Below, in pieces: positions 6,068 through 12,166 of a stretch of DNA of 17,928 nt. Source of the stretch: Pseudomonadota bacterium. GTDB taxonomy: Bacteria > Pseudomonadota > Gammaproteobacteria > Steroidobacterales > Steroidobacteraceae. The position numbers and the translations under genes were made by a program. Under the pieces are notes generated by a model. That model did no database searches. It saw only the letters and a program-made list of their open reading frames with translations, and was not told the DNA's origin. The number at the start of each line of letters is the position of its first letter. The stretch's first letter is position 1. The stretch is taken from positions 1 through 17,928 of the forward strand of contig JAJYTX010000012.1 in NCBI GenBank assembly GCA_021792815.1, written 5' to 3'.

Positions 6068-6225
6068 GGCTATGGGAGGTGATGGAGGCGATGCCGACGA
6101 TCGCGCGGCGGTTCGGATCGCTGGCCGAGGCCGCGGCACCGAGATCCAGGATCGCGAATCGGGTCCGGCGTTCGGAACGGAGGGCGGGGGGCGGGGGGCG
6201 CAAACGCCGCGCGCCGGTGCCGGCC
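6068..6225 (-). pseudogene. Degraded fragment of a PEP-CTERM gene
   Basis: On the minus strand this segment reads RFAILDLGAAASASDPNRRA then IVGIASITS. It aligns to residues of the intact PEP-CTERM protein at 1942-2622 (NFAVLDLGTAASAGYQNSTT then INDPGFGIASISF). DNA blocks such as TGATGGAGGCGATGCCGA (6080-6097 and 2424-2441) are identical. A 12-nt in-frame deletion, a 1-nt frameshift just upstream of the FAILDLG block, and loss of the start, the C-terminal half and the sorting signal show it is a relic. It sits left of the intact lipoprotein gene, just as the intact PEP-CTERM gene sits left of the lipoprotein fossil. Confidence 0.72.
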
Positions 6226-6258
6226 GGGACGGTCTAGCCCGGAGGCCGCGCAGCGTGG

Positions 6259-6288
6259 CCCCGGAGCCCGTCCGCTGGGCTTCCGGGG
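6259..6288 (-). terminator. Hairpin downstream of the DUF4382 lipoprotein gene
   Basis: On the minus strand CCCCGG-A(A)-GCCC pairs with GGGC-T-CCGGGG around a 7-nt loop, with one bulged base. It starts 10 nt past the stop codon at 6299. There is no T-run, so it may need Rho or act as an mRNA 3' end. Confidence 0.5.
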
Positions 6289-6298
6289 AGGGCGCGCG

Positions 6299-8245
6299 TC
6301 AGTTGTTCAGCACCACCACCAGGCGGCTCACGGTGAGCACGCCGCTCGCGCCGTAGGTCCCCTGTGCCGACACGCCCAGCACCGAGGCAGTGCTGAGATC
6401 CGTGTTGAGCGCCGTGGTCAGATCCGCGAAGGTGCTGAAGCTGTCGGTCGTCTGGCTCATCGCGTGTGCGATGGCGAAGGACGTGTCCTCGCCGTCCTCC
6501 GTGCTGCCGCTCTGCGGTACCAGCTCCAACCCGCTGGCGAGGCTCGAGGGGTCGATCGAGGTGTCTTCGATGCGCAGGACCTGGGTCGAGGCCGCCTGCA
6601 GGGTGGCCTGGTTGATCAGCAGCCCGGTGGAGCTGAGCCCCGAGAACGCCGTGGGCGTGCCCGGCGAGGCCCAGGAGAGGTGCAGCTGCGCATCCGCCTG
6701 GCCATAGCTGACCACGGTGAAGGCCGAGAAGTCCGGGGGCGCGGCCCCGAAGGGCGCCACGAATCCCGTGAACTGCACCGGCAGTCCATCCGTGAGCGAG
6801 GCGGTCGAGAACGAGGAGGGGATCGCGACCTCGTAGGCGGCCGCCGTCGCATCCGGGCCCGACGTGCCGCCTGTGCCCGTGCCCGTACCCGTGAAATCGA
6901 GCGCGCTGGCCTGGACGTGGCCGAGCGACTGCAGATCCACGGTCAGCAGGCCGCTGGCGGCGGTGGTGAGGAGGCCGACCCCCTGAGTCGGCAGCAGCAG
7001 CGCGCTGCCCCCGGTCGCATCGAGGCTCGTGCCGGCGCTGCCCGTGGTGAGCGTCCCGGAAAAGCGTGCCTGCTGGCCTACGGAAATGTCCGTGCTGCTG
7101 AACGAGCCGGTCTCGCCCTGCTCCGTGACGGCGGTGCCCGGGCCGACGCTGACCGTCACCTGGCGCTGGAACCCGAGGTCATCGTCCGAGTTCGAGGACG
7201 GCCGCTGCAGCACCAGGGCGTTCTGCAGCGTCAGCGTATCGCCGCTGCGCGCCACCACGGTGCCCTGCACGGCAGGGCCCGAGACGCCGGCGACGCTGGA
7301 TCCGGCGTGCACGATGCTGGCGGTGAAGGTGTTGGAGGTCCGGTCCCAGGACCCATAGGCGCTGGTGAGGGTGTTCGCCGGCAGTGTCGCGAGTTCCGCC
7401 AGGCCCGCCGCGCCGGTGTAGGCGGTGCCGTTGATCAGAAACTGCGTCGTCGCGGTGGTGTCCACCGTGAGCTGACCAAAGTCGTCGTTCGAGTCCTCGA
7501 ACGGCCGCACGGTCACGACGTAGTCGCTGTCGGCGCTGCTGACGCTGAGCAGCGGACCACGGACGTGGACCTGCTGGCCCGAGGCCGGCAGCAGGCTTGC
7601 CGTGAGCACCGGGTTGACCGTGACGGTGGGCGGGCTGGTGTTGAGGTCGACCGTGTTGGAGGCCGCCAGGTTGAAATCGAGCGCCAGGTGCGAGACCGCC
7701 CCGGGAGTCACCACCAGCGGGGTGCCGCTGCCGAGCGACAGAGTGACCTGCACCGTTCCGGTGAGCGGCTGGCCGGTGGTGGCGTCGAGGATGTTGCCGG
7801 CCGGCACCGTGACGCTGCCACTCGCCGTGTCGAGCACGAGGGTCGCCTGGCTGTAATCGAGGGTGAGCGTCGCGGAGGTGTAACGGCCCTCCGGGATCTG
7901 CTCGGCGCTCAGGATTTCCGACAGGTTGACCAGCTGCGCGAAGTCCACCTGGGTGGTCCGCGGCACGGTCTGCACCACCTGGCCGTCGGAGCGGGTCAGG
8001 GTGAGCGAATCGACGGTGACGAGGTAGCTGACGAAGTCCCCGGGCGCATCCGACAGCGACACCAGCGCGGTGCCGCAGTTGCTGCAGGCCTTCTGCGCGG
8101 TCGGCACCGCGGGCAGCGCGCTCGAGACCGGGCTCGGCCCGCCGCCGCAGCCGGCAAGCGCCAGCAGCCCCAGCACCGACAGCCCCGCAATCAGACGTGT
8201 CACCCAGCGCGCCCCGGCGCTGTGCCGTTCTTGCCCGACGTGCAT
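6299..8245 (-). CDS. DUF4382-type lipoprotein, secreted
   Basis: The 648-residue precursor starts at ATG 8245, with GGGGAGG 7-8 nt upstream; the longer frame to 8425 is rejected. A lipoprotein signal ends in LALAGC with Cys33 as the lipidated residue. Residues about 58-190 (ALVSLSDAPGDFVSYLVTVD then SLTLTRSDGQ) match DUF4382, a domain common in cell-surface lipoproteins. Later segments (for example VHVRGPLLSVSSADSDYVVTV and AVQGTVVARSGDTLTLQNAL) resemble repeated DUF5666-like beta domains. No catalytic motif is seen, so a structural or binding role at the envelope is most likely. Its last 45 codons have a diverged copy at 2828-2965. No sigma-54 element was found upstream. Confidence 0.78.
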   Translation of the reverse strand: MHVGQERHSAGARWVTRLIAGLSVLGLLALAGCGGGPSPVSSALPAVPTAQKACSNCGTALVSLSDAPGDFVSYLVTVDSLTLTRSDGQVVQTVPRTTQVDFAQLVNLSEILSAEQIPEGRYTSATLTLDYSQATLVLDTASGSVTVPAGNILDATTGQPLTGTVQVTLSLGSGTPLVVTPGAVSHLALDFNLAASNTVDLNTSPPTVTVNPVLTASLLPASGQQVHVRGPLLSVSSADSDYVVTVRPFEDSNDDFGQLTVDTTATTQFLINGTAYTGAAGLAELATLPANTLTSAYGSWDRTSNTFTASIVHAGSSVAGVSGPAVQGTVVARSGDTLTLQNALVLQRPSSNSDDDLGFQRQVTVSVGPGTAVTEQGETGSFSSTDISVGQQARFSGTLTTGSAGTSLDATGGSALLLPTQGVGLLTTAASGLLTVDLQSLGHVQASALDFTGTGTGTGGTSGPDATAAAYEVAIPSSFSTASLTDGLPVQFTGFVAPFGAAPPDFSAFTVVSYGQADAQLHLSWASPGTPTAFSGLSSTGLLINQATLQAASTQVLRIEDTSIDPSSLASGLELVPQSGSTEDGEDTSFAIAHAMSQTTDSFSTFADLTTALNTDLSTASVLGVSAQGTYGASGVLTVSRLVVVLNN

Positions 8246-8430
8246 GACGCAATCCTCCCCTGTCCCGCCGATCGACCGTGTTGAGAGGGCGGCCCCGGGC
8301 GCCGCGAAGCCTGACCTGACACGGAGCGCAGGACGGCTTCGGCGCAGAGCATGCCCCGGGGAAAGGGGCCGCGCCAGAGTCGAAAAAAGGCGACAGCGGA
8401 CGGCGGGTTTCGAGGCGCGGTGCACGTCTC

Positions 8431-8463
8431 AAAAAAGAAACGGCCCCTCGAAGGGGCCGTTTG
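8431..8463 (-). terminator. Rho-independent terminator of the PEP-CTERM gene at 8504
   Basis: On the minus strand a 10-bp stem (AAACGGCCCC with GGGGCCGTTT, closing loop TTCGA) is followed by CTTTTTT. It lies about 40 nt past the stop codon and is the best terminator in the window. Confidence 0.9.
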
Positions 8464-8503
8464 TGGGACACCTGTCAGGATGCCCGAAGTGTCGGACGTA
8501 CCC

Positions 8504-9229
8504 TCAGTGCTGCCGCACGCGGCGACGCACGAAGATCAGGCAGCCCAGCAGACCCGCGGCGAAGAGCGCGAGGGTGCCCGGCTCTGGCACGGTGGTGGCC
8601 GACATCACGAGGATGTTGTTGCCGCCATACGTGCTGCCCGGATCCAGAGGTGCGCCCGGCACCACGCCCGGGTTGCAATTGCTGATGTTATTCTGGCAGG
8701 GCACATCGACCACATAGCCGCCAAAGTTGCCGAGGCCGGTGACGAGCGCGGTGTCGTTGGCAGTGTTCGGGCCGATGCCGGAGGCGAGCACCGAGCAGCT
8801 TGTCGGGGAGATGCCATTCGTGCAGCCGAGCACCTGCCAGGACTCCCCGCTCTGCACCGAGCCGAGCAAGAAGCCCCCGATGTATCCCGATGAAGTCGTA
8901 AACGCGATGCCGTACGGATAATTGATTTCGTTACTGGGTGTCGGGATCAGGCCGAGGCCCGTCTCCGTCGGGTCTCCATTCGTATACTTGTAATCCAGGC
9001 AGGGGGTCGGCGCCGTGTCGGTGCAGGTCGAATTCCACGTCTGCAAGCTGCCCGCGTAGGCGGTCACTCCTCCCGAAAAACTGTAGACCGACCCGAGACT
9101 TTGATTCATCGGGGTCGGGTTGCCCATCGAATTCATGCTGAAGTTGATCATGCCCGCCGATGCCGCGCCGATCGAAGCGATCGACAGCGCAGCGCTTAGC
9201 GCGAGCGAGCGAAACAGATTCTTGTTCAT
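8504..9229 (-). CDS. PEP-CTERM protein, first of a related pair
   Basis: The 241-residue precursor starts at ATG 9229 (GAGG 6 nt upstream). A signal peptide of about 25 residues ends ..GAASA. The C-terminal sorting signal starts at residue 214: VPEPGTLALFAAGLLGCLIF then RRRVRQH. The mature part shares its layout with the next gene upstream (9549-10241): GLGLIPTPSNEINYPYGI against GLGLTGDPAGDNEIYYPNGI, GESWQVLGCTNG against GETWAVWGSNNG, and NNILVMSATTVPEP against NDIVLMSVTTVPEP. Six cysteines in the mature region, mostly in spaced pairs, suggest disulfides, which its relative lacks. Function is unknown; these proteins are usually exported and associated with exopolysaccharide or biofilm. It has its own sigma-54/IHF/17-bp control region and a strong terminator. 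Confidence 0.85.
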   Translation of the reverse strand: MNKNLFRSLALSAALSIASIGAASAGMINFSMNSMGNPTPMNQSLGSVYSFSGGVTAYAGSLQTWNSTCTDTAPTPCLDYKYTNGDPTETGLGLIPTPSNEINYPYGIAFTTSSGYIGGFLLGSVQSGESWQVLGCTNGISPTSCSVLASGIGPNTANDTALVTGLGNFGGYVVDVPCQNNISNCNPGVVPGAPLDPGSTYGGNNILVMSATTVPEPGTLALFAAGLLGCLIFVRRRVRQH

Positions 9230-9290
9230 GTGTGTCCTCACAGGTGGTTCCTCAAAGGGCTGGTGATTCAGATCCCTCCTGGATCATGGA

Positions 9291-9306
9291 AGCAAGTTTC
9301 GGGCCA
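9291..9306 (-). promoter_or_regulatory. Sigma-54 (-24/-12) promoter
   Basis: TGGCCCGAAACTTGCT on the minus strand has GG-N10-GC and TTGC at -12. The implied start near 9280 gives a leader of about 50 nt. Confidence 0.8.
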
Positions 9307-9324
9307 AAAAAAAAATATACGATA

Positions 9325-9337
9325 AATCAATCACTTG
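9325..9337. promoter_or_regulatory. IHF site, perfect consensus
   Basis: AATCAATCACTTG matches WATCAANNNNTTR at every defined position. It lies 19 nt upstream of the -24 element, in an A-rich stretch, and between promoter and activator motif, where IHF bending would bring the activator to the polymerase. Confidence 0.75.
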
Positions 9338-9368
9338 ATAAATATCAGCGAGGATCTCATCTGAACTT

Positions 9369-9385
9369 TGTCAAGGATTTCGACA
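9369..9385. promoter_or_regulatory. 17-bp upstream activator motif, copy 2 (proposed PrsR site)
   Basis: TGTCAAGGATTTCGACA, the most symmetric copy (outer arms TGTC and GACA). It begins 63 nt upstream of the -24 element. Confidence 0.7.
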
Positions 9386-9470
9386 TCCGGGAACCGGCCC
9401 AACGGCTATCCCAGGTTGCGGCGCGACGCCTCTGCGGAGCGAGGAGTGGGGTTTAAGGGTCCACAAAGCG

Positions 9471-9495
9471 AGACGGCCCCATCGTGGGGCCGTCT
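9471..9495 (-). terminator. Hairpin terminator of the PEP-CTERM gene at 9549
   Basis: AGACGGCCCC (9471-9480) pairs with GGGGCCGTCT (9486-9495) around a 5-nt loop; on the minus strand only a short T3 follows. It shares the ACGGCCCC stem core with the terminator at 8431-8463. Confidence 0.7.
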
Positions 9496-9548
9496 GGTGC
9501 CGACAAGGGTCGGCTCGACTGCACGTGCGCTGGCGTGCGGAAGCCGGA

Positions 9549-10241
9549 TCAGCCCTGCTTGGCTCGGCGGCGGGCGATGAGCAGCCCGCAACCGAGCAGG
9601 CCCGCACCGAAGAGCGCCAGGGTCCCCGGCTCCGGCACGGTGGTGACACTCATCAGCACGATGTCATTGGAGTTCGTATAGGGCGTGCGGCTCGGATCGG
9701 AAACGATGATGTTGCTGTAGCTCAACAGGCTGGCGGCCTGGAAATTCTCCGTGAGACCGCCCATGCCCTGGCCCAGTTCGGTCCACGAGGTGCCGTTGTT
9801 GCTACCCCACACCGCCCAAGTCTCTCCATTGGTCGCGCTGCCCTGGATCGAGCCGATCATCACGCCGGAGATTTGCCCCGAGAATCCCGACAGTTCGATG
9901 CCGTTGGGATAGTAGATCTCATTGTCACCCGCCGGGTCACCAGTCAGACCCAGTCCCTGCTCCATGGCCGAGCCGCCATTCTTCGCATACAGGTCGGCGG
10001 CGCCCGGCATCCAATTCAAGCCACTGGGGGGTGCTGATTCAGTCACCGACTGGGCCGTCATCGAAAGCCCTCCGTTGGAGAAGGTGGTCTGAGTGCTTCC
10101 AAAACTGAAGCCGGGCTGCGCTGGGTGTCCCGACAGTGCCCAGAAATTCCAGATCGTGAGTGGTCCGGCAAAAGCGGGAGCTGAGGCAGCCGCGCATGCC
10201 AGTAGCGCCACCGAACAGATTGCCGAAAATTTGAATTTCAT
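9549..10241 (-). CDS. PEP-CTERM protein, second of a related pair
   Basis: The 230-residue precursor starts at ATG 10241 (GGAG 8 nt upstream); the longer frame to 10265 is rejected. The signal peptide MKFKFSAICSVALLACAAAS..AFA is followed by GPLTIWNFWALSGHP. The sorting signal begins at residue 202: VPEPGTLALFGAGLLGCGLL then ARRRAKQG. Compared with the gene at 8504-9229 it has the same domain order, and the two differ in length by 11 residues, which argues for an old tandem duplication. NFWALSGHP and GLNWMPGAADLYAKNGGSAM are local features I cannot assign. It is divergent from the NHL lipoprotein at 10626 and has its own full three-part control region. Confidence 0.85.
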   Translation of the reverse strand: MKFKFSAICSVALLACAAASAPAFAGPLTIWNFWALSGHPAQPGFSFGSTQTTFSNGGLSMTAQSVTESAPPSGLNWMPGAADLYAKNGGSAMEQGLGLTGDPAGDNEIYYPNGIELSGFSGQISGVMIGSIQGSATNGETWAVWGSNNGTSWTELGQGMGGLTENFQAASLLSYSNIIVSDPSRTPYTNSNDIVLMSVTTVPEPGTLALFGAGLLGCGLLIARRRAKQG

Positions 10242-10296
10242 CACTATAACTCCGGAAGCTCGCACACGAGCAATTTGAGGTTTCTGTGTTCAGATA

Positions 10297-10312
10297 AGCA
10301 ATTTTTGAGCCA
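10297..10312 (-). promoter_or_regulatory. Sigma-54 (-24/-12) promoter
   Basis: TGGCTCAAAAATTGCT on the minus strand has GG-N10-GC and TTGC at -12. The implied start near 10286 gives a leader of about 45 nt. Confidence 0.8.
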
Positions 10313-10330
10313 CGTAATAAATCCATTTAA

Positions 10331-10343
10331 AATCAATGGAGTA
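10331..10343. promoter_or_regulatory. IHF-like site
   Basis: AATCAATGGAGTA differs from WATCAANNNNTTR at one defined position. It lies 19 nt upstream of the -24 element. Confidence 0.6.
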
Positions 10344-10373
10344 TAGATTTAAAAGGACTTTTTCTTATTCTCA

Positions 10374-10390
10374 TGTAAAGAAATTCGACG
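10374..10390. promoter_or_regulatory. 17-bp upstream activator motif, copy 3 (proposed PrsR site)
   Basis: TGTAAAGAAATTCGACG begins 62 nt upstream of the -24 element. It lies in the divergent region before the NHL lipoprotein gene and could in principle serve both sides, but no good sigma-54 element faces that gene (best: 10437-10452, lacking the second G of -24). Confidence 0.7.
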
Positions 10391-10498
10391 TTTTCTCAAA
10401 TGGATTGATCCGCTGGAACGAACTCTGTTGCCAGAATGTGACACAAGTTGCGGACGGCGACGCCCAAATAGATGATCTTAAATTCATGGAAGGACTGA

Positions 10499-10556
10499 AG
10501 GCCGGTTAAACCGATCTTCGCTGTTAAAGAATCCGACGTGACCGCGCAACCGGCCT
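10499..10556. repeat. 9-bp inverted repeat upstream of the NHL lipoprotein
   Basis: AGGCCGGTT (10499-10507) and AACCGGCCT (10548-10556) are perfect reverse complements 40 nt apart, 70-127 nt before the GTG start. They could form a leader hairpin or be paired operators spaced about 4.7 helical turns centre to centre. No clear sigma-70 promoter was found in this region. Confidence 0.45.
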
Positions 10557-10625
10557 CGGGCACTGGCCTGGCGGGCTTTCACATATTGGGGGGGCGCTGG
10601 GTGCAGCCGTCCCGGGGAGACATTC

Positions 10626-11951
10626 GTGAACGGTTCTGCTCTGGTGCATTCGGTCCGTTGCGCGGTCGGGTGGGTCCCGTTGGGGGTGGCCGTGCTGTCC
10701 CTGGCGGCCTGCGGTGGTGGTGGGGGCGGCAGCTCGACCGGCAGCTCGATGGGTAGTCCATCGTCCACCTATACCGTGAGCGGCAAGATGACCGGCCTCA
10801 ACGCCTCTGGGCTGGTCCTGCAGGACAACGGCGCGGACAATTATTCGGCATCTTCGGGCGCCACGACGTTCACGTTCTCCACGCCGCTTGCCAGCAGCGC
10901 ATCGTTCCAGGTCACGGTGCTGACGCAGCCCACCGGAGAGACCTGCACGGTGAGCAACGGCACCGGCACAATCACGGCTGACGTCACCTCGGTCACGGTG
11001 GCCTGCGCGGTCAACACCTACACCATTTCCGGTACGATCAGCGGCCTGTCCAACGCCGGCCTGAAGCTGCTCGACTACTCCGGGGGCGAGACGCTGCCGG
11101 TCGCTGCCGGGGCGACCCACTACCAGTTTACCCAGCCGGTGCCCTACGGCACCGATGTCCAGGTGACGGTCGCGGCGCAGCCGTCCCTGCAGCACTGCAC
11201 TGCCGGGGCATCCAATTTCTCCGGGCCGATCAAGTCCAATGTCACGACGGATACCTTCAGCTGCACGCCGTTGACGGCGACCGTCAGCACTTTCGCGGGC
11301 TCCCTCACGCCGGGTAACACCGACGGGACCGGGACCGCCGCCTTATTCAACGGACCCATCGGAGTGGCGGTGGATGCCTCGGGCAACGTGTACGTCGCCG
11401 ACAGCACCAATAACGAGATCCGCGAGATCACGCCCGGCGGGGTGGTGACAACGCTGGCCGGATCGACCACTCCCGGGGATGCCAACGGTCAGGGGACTTC
11501 GGCCAGTTTCGACTATCCGACCGGAGTGGCGGTGGACTCTTCGGGCGCTATCTATGTGGCCGACTTCTACAACAATCAGATTCGCAAGATCGTGTGCACC
11601 GCCGGCACCTGCACCGTCTCGACGCTGGCGGGATCGAGCTCCGGCGCGGCGGGTCACAGCGACGGCACCGGAAGCGCTGCCTCGTTCAATAATCCGAGCA
11701 GCGTCGCGGTCGATTCTGCGGGCAACGTGTACGTGGCGGATTCCTTCAACAATGAGATCCGCATGGTGGCGCCCACCGGGCTGGTGAGTACGGTGGCCGG
11801 CTCGACCACCGCGGGCCATCAGGACGGTCCGGCCAACACCGCCACGTTCAACAGTCCCAGCGGCGTCGCCGTGAGTTCCGCCGCGGGCACGTCCGGCGAT
11901 GTATTCGTGGGGGATCTCGCCAACAATGAGATCCGTGAAATCACGCCCTGA
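10626..11951 (+). CDS. NHL-repeat lipoprotein with two N-terminal beta domains
   Basis: The GTG start at 10626 follows GGGGAGA at good spacing. The 441-residue precursor has a lipoprotein signal (VAVLSLAACG, lipidated Cys29) and a Gly/Ser linker. Two related domains of about 80 residues follow (YTVSGKMTGLNASGLVLQDN and YTISGTISGLSNAGLKLLDY), each with two cysteines. Four NHL repeats (about residues 220-441) then repeat GVAVDASGNVYVADSTNNEI with variations. NHL repeats fold as a beta-propeller for protein or ligand binding, so a surface binding role is likely. Six blades are usual; four followed directly by TGA suggests a truncated or open propeller. It lies between PEP-CTERM genes and prsK-prsR. 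Confidence 0.82.
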   Translation: MNGSALVHSVRCAVGWVPLGVAVLSLAACGGGGGGSSTGSSMGSPSSTYTVSGKMTGLNASGLVLQDNGADNYSASSGATTFTFSTPLASSASFQVTVLTQPTGETCTVSNGTGTITADVTSVTVACAVNTYTISGTISGLSNAGLKLLDYSGGETLPVAAGATHYQFTQPVPYGTDVQVTVAAQPSLQHCTAGASNFSGPIKSNVTTDTFSCTPLTATVSTFAGSLTPGNTDGTGTAALFNGPIGVAVDASGNVYVADSTNNEIREITPGGVVTTLAGSTTPGDANGQGTSASFDYPTGVAVDSSGAIYVADFYNNQIRKIVCTAGTCTVSTLAGSSSGAAGHSDGTGSAASFNNPSSVAVDSAGNVYVADSFNNEIRMVAPTGLVSTVAGSTTAGHQDGPANTATFNSPSGVAVSSAAGTSGDVFVGDLANNEIREITP

Positions 11952-12166
11952 GCCGGGCGCGATGCGCCGGGGGCAGACCCGCCCGGCAGCCCGAACATCG
12001 CCCTGGGGCAGGGGTGAGCAGGGCCCTGGTGCACGGGCCGACTGATCCCGGGCGGCACACGCGGCTCGGCGACCGAGGGGTACGCGGATCCCGAGTTCCG
12101 GAGCGGCAGGTGCGACCTGAGCGCTCCCTGCCGGCAATCTTCCGGCCGGTGCATTAGGATCGGCTC

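Noticed and set aside
2970..6068. Accessory block as an integrative element with attachment sites
   Set aside because: No integrase, transposase or tRNA is present, and the flanking homology (about 82 percent over 140 nt) is too diverged for fresh att sites; I keep only the duplication interpretation.
6464..8284. 606-codon + frame opposite the DUF4382 lipoprotein
   Set aside because: Antisense shadow; the minus frame has a lipobox, a strong ribosome site and a recognisable domain.
8246..8425. N-terminal extension of the DUF4382 lipoprotein
   Set aside because: It would bury the lipoprotein signal 60 residues inside the chain; ATG 8245 has a strong ribosome site.
10437..10452. Sigma-54 promoter facing the NHL lipoprotein
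   Set aside because: TGTGACACAAGTTGCG has TTGC at -12 but lacks the second G of the -24 GG, and its spacing to IHF-like and 17-bp sites does not fit the pattern.
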